From Adineta steineri (taxonomy: Eukaryota > Rotifera > Eurotatoria > Adinetida > Adinetidae): a stretch of DNA of 64,000 nucleotides. The translations under genes were made by a program, and so were the position numbers. Of the stretch, positions 29,862-42,640 are shown piece by piece. How positions within the stretch are numbered: position 1 is the first letter of the stretch; the number at the start of each line of letters is the position of its first letter. Location: contig CAJNOI010000009.1 of assembly GCA_905250115.1 (NCBI GenBank), forward strand, positions 842,150-906,149, given 5' to 3'. The notes beneath the pieces were generated by a model, which had not been told where the DNA came from, searched no databases, and saw only the letters and a list, made by a program, of their open reading frames with translations.

Positions 29862-30412
29862 CTTAATTTTTTTCCTATTAAAAAAAACAAACGATGTTAT
29901 CAGTTCTTCTAAAATAAAATTTTAACAAGTAATAAAGGGACTTGATTAGAATATGCGTATATATACATTTCTAAATATCTGTGATTGTTAAAATACGATG
30001 AAATAAATTTAATTCAAACTATTTTTCAAAAAGCACATCGGAATATGTTATTTAATATATGAAAATAGGTCGAATTGTACCCACGATGAGATTCTATAAT
30101 ATAGATTAATATTTGTCGTGACATCGCATAAAAATGAAGTTTCCTATGGTGTCTCCAAGAAAACATTGATTGTCTCTTTCTGTCATGTTGAAGTCTCAAG
30201 TTTTTGTCTTATTAACTGCAACATTCATTAATAATATATAGTTTCATCATGGAATTACCTTTAATCTACATTAAGAGTTCACACGATAGACATGATTATA
30301 ACGTTATGCACTGTATGAATGGATTATGTATTTTTATTAGATAATGAAAAAAATGAAAAGAAAAAAAAGATTTACTTGTACCCAAGTATAAGTTCTGCAA
30401 ATGTTTTCGTAA
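29862..30412. other. Intergenic between convergent genes
   Basis: About 0.55 kb, AT-rich, between CLPP (plus) and a small minus-strand ORF. Nothing was recognised. Confidence 0.5.
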
Positions 30413-30688
30413 TTATGCAAGTACATTTCGCAATAAGCCCATTGCTATTCCACTAAATTCATTAGCCAATGCTGGTGGTAAACCCATTCTATGAGCACTG
30501 TATTGAACAAGATGCGATGCTATAGCTTCTCCAGGTATTTCTTGCTGTCGTGCCGGTGCATATTGTTGTCGAGAGTAAGATTGTGCAGCAGGTCGTCGAG
30601 AATTATTATTTAAATAAGCTTGCATTTGAGAAGCAACTTTATTAAAATGGTTGCTTGTACCACGGTTCATACCTGTTGGATAGCTCAT
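30413..30688 (-). CDS. Small hypothetical protein, 91 residues
   Basis: A single open frame, MSYPTGMNRGTSNHFNKV at the start and GIAMGLLRNVLA at the end. The middle is rich in Gln, Arg, Ala and Tyr (disordered), and the last third could form amphipathic helices. No family was recognised. Reasons to keep it: composition is protein-like rather than the Phe/Leu/Ile/Lys/Asn mix of accidental AT-rich frames, and CAAG precedes the ATG directly, as an acceptor would. It may be a short lineage-specific gene; it could still be accidental. Confidence 0.5.
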   Translation of the reverse strand: MSYPTGMNRGTSNHFNKVASQMQAYLNNNSRRPAAQSYSRQQYAPARQQEIPGEAIASHLVQYSAHRMGLPPALANEFSGIAMGLLRNVLA

Positions 30689-30943
30689 CTTGCAATATTA
30701 TTCAACACTACCTATTGCGACACTGGTCTCTCTATGAGTGATATTGCAAATAGAACAGTCGAAAATAGCATTTTATTGCTTGCAATCAAGCATAACAGAA
30801 AAATAACGTAACGCATTGATGATATAACAGATATGAAATTCATATTGAATATTTTTTATTATTTTCTATTGACGTCAGTAATAATGAAAGAAAAATAACA
30901 AACAACATATTCACAACATTGAAAATAAGTTATTAGATTGCAA
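30689..30943. other. Short intergenic stretch
   Basis: The interval between two minus-strand genes. No feature was recognised; it presumably contains the small gene's promoter and the receptor's 3' UTR. Confidence 0.4.
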
Positions 30944-33658
30944 TTATGTTGTGTGTCTTGTTTTAGTAACAAGAACATCTTTGCTTGGAAAAACACTTGT
31001 ATTTGCTGTTCGAGGAGTTTTATTTTGATCAGTTAATGATAATGGTTGTGGTGAAGATTGTTTTTGATGTATTCGTTGATTTTTTGCGCCTGTTAAATTT
31101 GGATTTCTTTTAACTTTAAGACGATCCTGAACACCTTTTTGCGTTCTTGCAGATTTTGTTTGATAATATGTTTGTGTTGATCCTCTGCAATGAATCAAAC
31201 GACGACGTAACTGATGGATATCACTCTAATTAATACAAAAGGAAATTTATATAAATTACAAAAAGAATGATAATTTTACTCGAAATCGATTATTAGTAAA
31301 TCCATATATAATTGGATTAATTGCAGTATTTGATACTGTTAAAAAATGAGCAGTGATATAAAGAAATGTAGGAATAGTTGGATGTGTACAAAATTTTTGA
31401 TAATTTGTGTCTTGATAACAGATTAAGTTTAAACATAATTGAAATACATTCATTGGTAACCAAAGAATAGTATAGAGTACAACAACTGCAAACGACATTT
31501 TTATTCCCTATAACCACAAAAAGAATTAATTCTATATATTAAAAATTCATATGTTATTCGGATGTTTTCTTGTTTGAATAATCTTTATCGTAACAAAAAG
31601 ATATCTTATTCAGTGAAAAAAAACATAATTAAAGTTCCTGTTACAGTTATGAAGAAAAAAAATTATTTATTCCGTATTGTCAGTTCCGTTGTCATGATTT
31701 ATTTGAATTGTTAATGAGTTTAAATTTCAAAAAGTTTGGAGTAAACGATCATTAATCTAATCTATAATTTATACATCAAACGTCTCGAATACACTCGAAT
31801 AATTTCATCTAGTTTATACTCTGCAATTATGACTTGTTAGTTCAAAATCAAAAACTACATAGCATATGATTATAATGTTGACGAATGTACTTTTTTTTTG
31901 CAACTTTGCCCGCGGATGTTCATAATGATGAAGTCAATAAATGCACCGGAAACAAAATTCTACATCTACAGATCAAATGTCATACCAATCTACAGTTCTC
32001 TTTGAAGGAAAACATTCATAAATAGGTATGAACAATATGATAAAAGTCAATATTTTGGTTTATTATATAATATCGAACGATTTTTATGCACTTAAATTAA
32101 GATATACTAATATTATGTCGAAAGGTCATGTAGGAAACTGGGATGAAAAGAACTTTTTTTTTCAACATAAGAGCTATAACTTTATTTTTAGAAGAAAACA
32201 ATCAGACATATATATGAAAATTAGAATATATATTTAGCAAGAAAAGGATGTACTTTTTTACTCCGAAGTTTTCAACATAATACTGTAATCAAGCAGAATA
32301 AAAACTTTCTTATTACGCTTGATAAATAAAAGCACACTCATTTACATATTTATAACAATTTGTTTTTAAAGGTCTATAAACAAATGCATTAATATCGATT
32401 TAGATTCTATATAGCCTGATGATCGTAATAGCCAAAATAAATCTTTTACTAACAGCATTTATTATTCTATTAAGAATAAAAATTTTAAAACGGAATTTTC
32501 AAAGATTATAAAAATAAAAACACTTATTATTTCAAAGGATTGTTTTTTCCGCAAAATTACTTCCATCGAGTATCTTTTTGTAAATGTTACAACTCAGGTG
32601 TGAAAAATTATCTTATCACGCAAAATCCTAACGTCTTGTTAATATTTTTGCGTCATTTTCTTTCCTAGATTAAATCAATTTATTTTTTCAGACATGTTAT
32701 CAATATAAAACAAGTGTTTGAGTACTATAAGAACTAATTCTATACATACTTGTTTTAATTTTTTTTTAAATTGAATATTTTCATTTGTAAATAAATTTTT
32801 ACTTGTTGAATTATTAAATTCATAATTAACATCATTTCGTCGTTGCCATAATATAATTGCAATTCGTACATAAACAAAAGCAAGAATAAATACGGGAAAA
32901 AAAAATGTTTGTAAAAAATTTAATATTGTTCGTCGAACTTCAATGGGTCGTCCACTTTTATTGGGTAAACATTGTAATGTATCAACAATTTTAAAATTAA
33001 GTTGTTCAAAATAATAATTTGATTTTGGTGTATCCGTAAAATTGTCAAGTGCTTGTATATATTCATTTAATAATGTATGAGAATTAACCCATAAACGTTT
33101 TTCTATTGTTGGTTTTGAACGTGCAGGTGACCATACTAAAGCTGATATTATACTTACTGTCCATATAACTATAATTGCAATTAAATTTCGTTTTTTTGGA
33201 GAATACATTTTAATTGTTAAGGGATATTTAACACAACAATAACGATCTAACGCTATTGTAATTAATGTTAAGAGAACACCACATACAGAAAAATTTTTTA
33301 AACTATCAACAATACTGCATAGGGCGCGTGCAAATAGCCAACGCTTAAATATAACTGTTGTTATTGTGAATGGTATACAATACACAGTCATTATTATATT
33401 AAATATAGATAAATTCAATAGAAATGGAGTTAGTTCAGAACGAGAACGACGACCAAAAAAGAATATAATTATTGCAATAAAATTTGTACAAAATGAAAAT
33501 ATAATCATTATACCATAGATAAATAAAATAATCATTTCATATGTATATAAATCAGCAAATGATAGGTAAGTTGTTGGAAATTGATGATATAGATCATATA
33601 AAGAGAATGTTGATAGAATTGTTTCATTATTAATCATATTTTTAATAAATACCATCAT
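30944..33658 (-). CDS. Class A (rhodopsin-like) GPCR, peptide-receptor type
   Basis: Three exons: 32750-33658, 31280-31507, 30944-31225; 1,419 nt, 472 residues, both introns phase 0. Seven hydrophobic segments. TM3 ends LDRYCCVKYPL (DRY motif). TM6 has LWLP in place of CWLP. TM7 has NPIIYG (NPxxY). The N-terminus has N-glycosylation sequons. The extracellular loop cysteines are present (ALCSIV in TM3 and DTLQCLP in loop 2), and the long second loop is typical of peptide receptors. The C-terminal tail is basic and Thr/Gln-rich. It should be a plasma-membrane receptor coupling to G proteins; the ligand is unknown, with neuropeptide Y/FF or cholecystokinin-like families as candidates. The 1.24-kb intron between TM5 and TM6 is exceptional in this window. 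Confidence 0.9.
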
Positions 33659-34791
33659 TTATGAAATGTATAAGGAGACGTATTTCGATCTAGAAATACT
33701 AATTTATTATATGTTCTACTACTAATCGTTATAAAAGCTTCAACAGATGCTATAAATGACTTACTTCAATTTATATATGAATGCAACTCATTCATTAGTA
33801 GAATCTATTTTTTTCTTCTTCTTCTCTTCTTGTTTTTTTTTCTATCTTATCGATGTTTTCTTTCTTCTCCTCTTCTTCTTCTTCTTCTTTCTGTCGATTC
33901 CATTAGAAAAGATAGCGCTCATTTTATATCAGCAACAACAACAAAAAAAAAGACGTGTAATGATGAATGGTGGTAAATCGATGCTGTCTATACTCAAGTT
34001 TATTGACGAGTCACTATTGATTTGAAATATAAGACAAATATATTATAACATATTGTATGCATGAAAAAGTCTATTTATATACGAAAAAACAAAAAACTAA
34101 TGAAAAATTGAACAGTATGTGTTTATTCAAATGAATAGCTACAATGAGAATTATATGGTGTGTGTGTGTCTTTCCTTTCTTTGTTTTTGCAAATAATAAT
34201 CGTGAGCAATTATGTGGGAGAAAAAAAACTAGAACAGGAAGAATATATATATTCGATATTGTCACGCTATTATAAACAATCAGAAGAAAAAGGATTTGTC
34301 TATCATTTCCGTTAAATGATTTGATTTATCGTCCTAAAGAAAAACAAAAACAGGTTATCTAATGTTTTTTTCCAACTAAACGAACCGAATTACCACTTTA
34401 GACGGATTAATGTAAATCATAGGTATTAGTAAGTATTTTCGCTCGAATAAATTAATTACTTTAGTACGAAGTATCAATTTTTTTCCGCAAGAATTAACCC
34501 AAGACATTTCCGTTTTTCTTAGTATGTAAATAACTATTTCTTAGAATTGTACACTAATGAAAAAAAGAATGTCCGGGAGGCATGTCTGTAAGAACCGATC
34601 ATCTAGGTATTAAAGATTAGCGATTCCATTTTCCACTGATATTAGAAGACTTTTTATTTGACATTACGAAAATATATGGATTCTCTTCCGTTACAATAAA
34701 CATGAAACTTCCATTCTAATGAACAACATTACATTGTTTTTGCCTAAGCTGACTTAAGAAGAAATTTTGTAGTAAAATATATAGACCAGAT
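33659..34791. other. Upstream of GPCR, CT-rich tract
   Basis: AT-rich upstream sequence of the minus-strand receptor. A plus-strand CT/TTC-rich tract at about 33807-33896 gives an open frame of Phe/Leu/Ser that is not a gene. Nothing else was seen. Confidence 0.5.
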
Positions 34792-34947
34792 CAGTGGCGG
34801 ATTTAGGGGTGGGCGATCGCCCCCTCCTTCAGAATTTTTTTTTGGTTAAATGAACGTAAAAATAGGTTTACACTACTTCGATTGGACTCAAAAAATAGTT
34901 TTTAGTCAAATCGGCCCCTCCGTTCCAAAATCCTAGATTCGCTACTG
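34792..34947. mobile_element. hAT-type MITE, 156 bp
   Basis: The left end is CAGTGGCGGATTTAGG; the right end read inverted is CAGTAGCGAATCTAGG (13 of 16 match). An exact 8-bp target duplication GACCAGAT lies at 34784-34791 and 34948-34955. The body is short, GC-richer at the ends and non-coding. The CAGTGGCGGAT-type end plus 8-bp duplication is classic for hAT MITEs. It is a different family from the 24483-24681 element (different terminal repeat). Confidence 0.93.
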
Positions 34948-34955
34948 GACCAGAT

Positions 34956-37900
34956 AGAAAAGAGCGATTGTATATAAATTATAGAAATACTTATCTATGT
35001 ATGTATACACTTTTACAATCTAATTGTATACTCTCAAAGATTAATTTCATTTTAGATCGAATTACTATAAACAGAATTACAATACTTATTTTCATCTTTA
35101 GTTGTGTCTCAATTGAATTGTTTATCATGATGTACTGATTGTTAACACATACAAAAATCTTCGTGATAGATAAAAACTTTGTAAGAAAATATTTAGTAAT
35201 TAAGTATGACATGTTTATTTATCCTGTAGTAGAATTTTAAACATATATATCTAATCATTAATGTTGTAAGGAAGTCAGTGAGTCTAATAGAAGAATTGTC
35301 TGACTAAATATTAAGAAAAGAAAGGAAGAAAGATGACAACGAAAAATTATTCTTGGGAACAAACTATAATTAAATTAGATCCATCAATTAAGTAATCAGA
35401 AAGAAATACTATATGTACTGAATTATTACAACCTCGTGTATTATATTTCCGAACGACCCAATTAATGTATCAGTTCCTAATTACATCCTGTTTATATTAT
35501 TAAGTCCAAAGTTACTAAACATCGCAGTAAAAAAAACGGAAACAGCTATCTCCTCTTTCCTTATCTGTTTGACGCATACTTTTCCATTTGTTTTAATATT
35601 TACGATATAATAACTTCTGTCTTGATTCTTTTTTGTTAAAAACTTTAAAAGAAACATGAGTACAAATGTAATTGATTTTCGAACTATCAATTTCCTGATT
35701 TCTTGATAAGAATAACACTTGAAATGAAAAGATAAGAGCAGTTATATTTATCATGAGATTCTATTTTTCTTACGAGTTTATAATGACTTTCTATTTTATT
35801 AATAATTTAATAAATCTCTTACTTTCAATATTATATACTCAATTCTATTTTCTAATTTTATATAGCAATAAACAAGTTTCATTGTTTGTCTTCACATAAT
35901 AAAATCTCAATAGAATTCTATTCATTATTTCTTTCTTCTTTTTATGATAATATTGTAAAAGAGCTCAGACAGATATTTTTATTCTAGCATGTTTATTATT
36001 TTTCATAGTCGATATTTTCGGTTTATCGAGTTCTCTTCTCTTTCATCTACTTATAATATTACACGAGACATTTCTAGTCGTTATTAACAATTATAAATTT
36101 GATACTACTCGACAAAATAAAGAATCTCAAAACTATTGCTTTATGTATTTAATAATAATGACTTTTTTTTAATCTTAGAACCTCGATCAAATGAAGCATT
36201 TGATTATCTGAAATATGACATTCTAATTAATATTATTATAAAACCTATCGGCAGCATGTGTACTCATCAATAGGAACAATACAATACTATTTCTTTTTAT
36301 AGAATTTTATCTGCAATAAAGAGGAAGCTGTACATTTACTCCTTACATTAGATTATCGAAACAGTTAAGGATGATAAAAATAACTATTATGATTTACTTA
36401 CAAAGTTTTCTAAGATCTCAAATAATTAATAATAAAATGAAGAAAAAAAAGATTGTTTATTCATTCCGAGAAATCAATTAACTCAATGAAAAAGGATACT
36501 TACGTCTGTGTTTAAGATTTTCTATATGGAAATTTGATGCATAGATTAATCAAATATATAATTAGAATATTCATCATGTTAAGAAACGAACCTTACTCTT
36601 TTCTTTATCGTTATAGATTTTCATTCGAAACCCATCAATATACTATGAATTTTTTCATATCTCGTTTCATAATTAATATTTCTAATTATATCAACCTATA
36701 AGAAACGAGACTATCTCTGACGTTTTTCATTACAGAATAATTTGGATCTTCTATTGCCTGTCAGTTTGTAATTATTGCGTGATTGAATAACACAATACAT
36801 ATATATGATAAGAAAAGATATAAATAGAACCTGTCAATCGATATATTCTATTGATTACATTTTATTTTTAAGAATACTTAGAAGGTAATTCAATATCATG
36901 AAAAAAACATATCATTCATATTTATATGACTTACATATGTTAACAGCTTTGTTTTCGTAGATTATATTTATGACGTCAATAACGTCTTAAACACGATAGT
37001 TTTTATACAGCGTCAATATGCTTCGTTGAATAAAGTATAACAAGGAAATACAATCGTAAATATACTCTTAAAAGGATGGAGAGTGTGTAATTTGTTTTTG
37101 TCTCCTACTTTGACTAATTAACAAGAAAAATTGATTATTTCTCTAACATTATATTTAAGCAAGTTAATTTTAGTACAAATCAGTTTTGATCATGATATTA
37201 AAATTACTTCTATGTCAATTATTCTGTTCCTAAAATGACACGAGACATTTGTTTTTTAAAAAAATAAAATAAATTTATTACTGTAGGTGTGTCAATTATT
37301 CTTATCTTCTACAAATTATATATATGAATGAAATGATTACATACAACTGATAATAATCTAGAAGTGAATTTAAAAAATTTGATGATATACACTAGACTTA
37401 TCTTATATAAACAGAAAACAAAAAATTAGTTTTATTTCAATGGCGTCTCGGGCCAAATGAATGAATATATATACTTATTTTTTTATAAAAGTAAGACAAA
37501 ATTTATTATTCTATAGATATAAATAATGAGAGAGTATACTATACGTACGTCATTAGAATCATTTTCGACACTTATAACTAATAAAATGATATCAAGATAA
37601 CTTCTAATAAATAAGATGTATCAAGTATCAATGTAAAAATACTGCTAATTAACAACAATAATGCATAAATTAGTAAAACTAGACTTCTATAAATTGCCTT
37701 TTTTTTGTTTCTTTGAATGTAGTTATTCATTATATATAATGATGTCCCGTAGAGTACTGCTTCAGCCTGCGTAATATGGCATTCTCTACTATATTCAACT
37801 GATTTTAATATGTGTATATATAAAAAGATAATTTCATACTCCATAATTTTATAATATGAATATTTTATTTAAATTAAAAATAGTTGAGTACTAAAGGCTA

Positions 37901-38185
37901 CAGGTACTCAATTCTTTATTTTTATCGTTAGTTCAAACAGTTCATTACACTCGACATAGGCTGATATTTTCTAAATAATTACGTACTTATTCAAATAAAA
38001 AAAGTTCACGACAAAATTCAGATGTCACTCAAAATCAATAGTAGAAAAATGTCGCTGTTATATTCATTACAGAGGATATAGCTTAGGTTATGATTGATAA
38101 CGAACTCGATATGGTTTCTATGTAAATAAAAGAAAAGAACATAATCGATAATCAGCTTTTGTTAATCTTCACGCGTCACTTTCAG
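34956..38185. other. 3.2-kb gene desert
   Basis: Very AT-rich, with stops in all frames. Open frames up to 88 codons have no coding character. No repeat family, RNA gene or transposon end was recognised besides the preceding MITE. The last bases before 38186 (CACTTTCAG) form a splice acceptor. Confidence 0.55.
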
Positions 38186-41100
38186 ATGCAAGCCATTAAT
38201 CCTGTAGATGTTCATGTTGAAAAAGAATGGCGTGTAGGATCAGCTGTTAAGAAAAATGTTAAAACATCAAGTAATACAAATCGAACGGCACCTCGCATGC
38301 GTACACAAGTTGTTAACAAGACTAAACCTAAAAAAACCAAACCTATAGTATCACCATCACCTAAAATTCCTAAACAAGTTGTTGTGCCTAAATTAGTTTT
38401 ACCAGTTCGTTCTTCAAGTTCATCACCAAATCGAGAACCATGGTAAAACAAAAATCGCTGAAATTGTTTTTTTAATTATTTAATTTAGGGTTCCACCACC
38501 AGGTCGTTCAACAAAAGGACAAAAAGTTTCTTGGCAGGTTTGTAACTAATTTATTTTTAAACTTTAATTCTTTTGTTTTTTTTTCATGTGTAGAGTCCAG
38601 AATCACGTTTAGAAATTAATCCAGTTACGGAAATAATAATTAATGATGGAGACAGTCAAAATATAAAATCTGATAGACAAAATAGCACAAATAATTCTCA
38701 GACAAATACTCTTTCGACTTATGAAGATGAAAAACTAATGAGAGAAATTCAAAACTATGAAAAACGTATTCAAGGACTTATTGATGGTATTGGAATGCTT
38801 AAAGAACGAGTAAAGAAAATTATTTTATTTATTCATTTTTCTTTTTGAATATATAAACTTTAAAACAGATGCATAATCATGCAAATACTCCTGATCAAAC
38901 GAATCAACTACGTTCAGATATTGATTCATCTTTATACGAATTAGAACAACTACAACAAGATTATACTAAACGTTTATCTAGCCAAACAACAAAAATTTCT
39001 CGTGCACGATCACTATCACCTATTCGTAATAAAAATCGTTCATCAAGTGCTGATGAACAACGACATAAACGAACTACAACACCAAGAGTTTCTTTTCAAG
39101 ATGATCCAATTATTACAAAGTCTGAGATTGTTTTCTAAGAATTTTATTTTATATGAATTGATTGATTTAGGCGAAGAGCACGTAGTACAACACCAATTAA
39201 AGGTCCACTTTATCTTAATCCAGATCGAGAACGATTATTAATATCATTAACTGAATCAGAAGCAGATGTTGCACAAATTACCAAACAATTATCTTCAGTG
39301 AATGATATCCTCATAAAACTTAAATTTGTATGTATTAATGTATAAAAATCAATTTTGTTAGCGTTACCTGTAAAGACTGAAATTAAAATTAGTGCCCGGA
39401 TGTAAGGGAGGAAACAGGACTGAGATTTAGAAAAAATATATATCGAAATGTATGAAAACTAGTGCTTAATAAATTTAAATAATAACATACCAACATGTAG
39501 CACATAAAAATTTCTTAGATTCGTTTAAATAAAATTATTCATATGTGATAATATGCACTGGAGAAACTAAAAATCTTATTTAGAAAAAAAGATGATCTAA
39601 CAATCTTTAAATTCATACCTTCGAGTTTTTAATCGCCGACTAGTGTTAATACGAATACTTTACGTTCATGTCAATTATCCATTACTCTTAATATTCTTAT
39701 ACGTAAAATGATGACATTTTTCTACTTAATTTTTCTTCTTCTTTTCATTAAAATAATAAACACAACTGGTCTTCCTTTACTATCGAATATTTATTTACTT
39801 TCATTCGATAGCAATTAAAAACTATAGAAGAAGAAACCTTTAAGTTCAATCTATACATATTATCAAAATATTTAGTAAATATTTGTACTTTATATACAGT
39901 CATCTTAACTCTTTTATTGTTTAATATTGAACCAAGAGACAACGTTGTGCGAGCTGAAACAGTTTCGATATATGTACTTATCCCAGCTTTAAAATTAATC
40001 GAACTTTTTTCATTAAAAAAAATCTAACCTACTTTATATTCATAAATGAACTTTTGTATGCATGAATCAAGTGTATAAAAATACTTTATGCAATAAACTT
40101 GATTTTAGTGATGCTATGAGTACTTTGAAGTATATAAGAAAAGATATGTGTACATATATAAGACTTCTGTTTAGAAAGAAAACATTTCTTTTGTATATAA
40201 ATTAAAATGTATATATATATATATATGTATTTAGGAAGACAAACCATTATCATTCGAAGTTGAACAACTTTATCAACATCGAAATCAACTATTACATTTG
40301 ATTGAACAATTTGAACGTTCAAATAGTAAACTTAGAGAATTTCTTCGTCATCAATATCATTTAGAAGCTGAACATGGAATAATTAATGATAAATATGATA
40401 CATATAAAACACATATACATGAACTTGAAAATGAAAATCAACAGATAAGACATTTATTACTTAGTCGAGAAAATGATAATATTGCTTTACTAACGGAACT
40501 TGAACGTATAAGAACTCATACAATTGGTTTTGATACAATGAAAACATCATTAGAACATAATCGTGCTCATCTTCAACGAGAATTATATGCAAGAGAAGGA
40601 GAAATTAATCGATTACAATGTATTATAAGAGTAAGATCAAATTTTCTCTATATACTAATAACTTATGGAATATGAATACATTAGTGGATCGAATTATTTT
40701 GATTCCATAGTATCGCTTAAGATATATTAAACAGTTTGAGTATAAAAGTAAAATTAGTACTAACTTGGTTAAAATAAGATCATCAATATATATATAAAGA
40801 AAAAAGTACTTACACTCTTTAGTAATCATAACTCTAACTTGTATAGATATTATAAATTCTCTAATATATTGTATCTTTCTTTGTAGACATTGGAACGCGA
40901 TCTTCAACGAAATCGTTTTCCATCGGATAATATTCCTCGATCAAATAAACGTACACCTATGTTTTCTACTTCATCGTGTTCTTCTCCCTTAAATGTTGTC
41001 TCTAAAAAGAAAGCAATAACAGTTGAAAAATTACAAGCTGAATTATATAATCGTGATCATCAAATAAATGAATTAAAACAAAAATTAGGTGATAATAAAA

Positions 41101-42161
41101 GTGAACAAACAGATGATCCAAATTCTGAAATTTTACAATTACGTGCAAAACTTCAACAAGCTGAACTTGTAATAAGTGAATATAAAGCTCAATTACATAC
41201 TGAAACATTAAAAACATCAGCTAATAATAGTAAAAATCATTTATCTGAAATTGAATTAGAAAGAATACGTGCTCGATTACAAAAACGTATTGAAGAACTT
41301 GAACCATTACCTGATCTATTGAAACAAGTTGAATCGAAAAATGAAAAACTTCAAAAACATATTCATGAACTTGAAAAACGTTTTTCTGGTCAATCAATGA
41401 CTTCTATAGATCGATCTAAAGATAATCATTCATCATTCAATGATGATACTCGAACACTTCAACGGTAAAATGAACTAAATAAAATTCTTTTTCTTTTCTC
41501 ATACTTCTATTTTAGTAAAATTGTGTCCTTGGAAGATCAAAATGAAGACTTATTAAAAAAACTCAATAAAAAAGAAGAAGAATTACATATTGTACAAGTA
41601 AATCATCGATCATTTTTATTGATATTCTGAAGGAAAATAGCACTTAGAAGTCGATTGATACGCGTATTAAAACTAAGAAGAGTCTTTTAGATCGATGAGT
41701 TTCTATTAAAACAATAAAAACTTTCACACTGTATAAATTCATTTTTTTTTCGAATATTATTTAGTCTCGTCTAAATTCTAAAACGTATGATATCACATCA
41801 ATCAATACGCAAATTGATTCAAAAAACACTCATTATCAAGTTCGAGATGATGCATATAGTTCTAAGGTAAATATAATATTTTTTTAAATTTTAAAAAAAG
41901 GAACATGTTTTATAAAAGAATACATTTGATCTTGAACAACAAATATCTCGACTTCATCTTGAATATGCACAATTAAAACGAGAAAAAGATGAAGTTGAAC
42001 GACGTTATACATCACAATTGAGTGAATTACGTGATAAATTAGAACAATCAAATAATACAAATCGAACAATGCAAAATTATGTTAATTCACTTAAAACAAC
42101 ATATACGACTCTTTTTAATGATTCAATTCCAACATCTTTCAAACATTATACAACAACATAA
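38186..42161 (+). CDS. ODF2: ODF2 / cenexin-like coiled-coil protein
   Basis: ODF2 is a structural coiled coil of sperm-tail outer dense fibres and, as cenexin, of mother-centriole distal/subdistal appendages needed for cilia. Matches run along the protein: VDVHVEK near the start (HVH motif of ODF2), PWVPPPGRSTKGQKVSW, LEINP, KRIQGLIDGIGMLKERM, LIEQFERSNSKLREFLR, and REGEINRLQ followed by TLERDLQ. About ten exons. The first is 38186-38442 and the last ends at the TAA at 42159-42161. Introns are mostly short, but one from about 39330 to 40235 is 0.9 kb and one near 40631-40886 about 0.26 kb. A basic Ser/Thr/Pro N-terminus precedes long heptad-rich segments. The ATG directly follows TTTCAG, so the leader is probably joined by splicing. 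The protein is shorter than the vertebrate one. Confidence 0.85.
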
Positions 42162-42589
42162 ATAAATTTATACAACTACTCAGGGCATTTTCTATTATGC
42201 ATAAAACTGACAGACATGTATCTATGCTTTTCAATTGAATTATACTATTGTTTGTATTTCGAAAAATAGAATATAGAATTTTGTTTGTTGTTTCTTAATG
42301 TTGTAGAGTAGAAATTTTTCGTAATATGTGAAAATCATGACAGTGTTTTTTTCAAAAGTATATATGCGAACAATATACAATAATTTTTCTTTTTGTTAAC
42401 ATGTTTGAAGAACATGCACCTTAATAAACATCAGAATGTTTTAAAGAATATTCTAATATCATTTGTCTTGTGACAAAACTGAGAATAACACATAAACAGT
42501 ATTCATAATAATAATCGAAACATTAAACTAATTAATACAGCACGCATGTTTACTTGTAAGTATATATATGTTTCGAGCGAGAGAAAGTC
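42162..42589. other. Intergenic after ODF2
   Basis: AT-rich 3' flank of ODF2 up to the first telomere-like motif cluster. No gene was recognised. Confidence 0.5.
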
Positions 42590-42640
42590 CAAGGGTGGGT
42601 ATGGGTGTGAGTAGTTATATCCTTTAACACCCACACTCTC
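42590..42640. repeat. Telomere-like G-rich/C-rich pair 1
   Basis: GGGTGGGTATGGGTGTGAG on the plus strand, an AT-rich centre, then ACACCCACACTCTC. The G-rich half and the later C-rich half are loosely inverted copies. One of five such clusters between 42.5 and 54.4 kb. Confidence 0.7.

Noticed and set aside
33756-34025. 89-codon frame with long Phe runs
   Set aside because: A translation of a TTC/TTT-rich tract; low complexity, not a gene.
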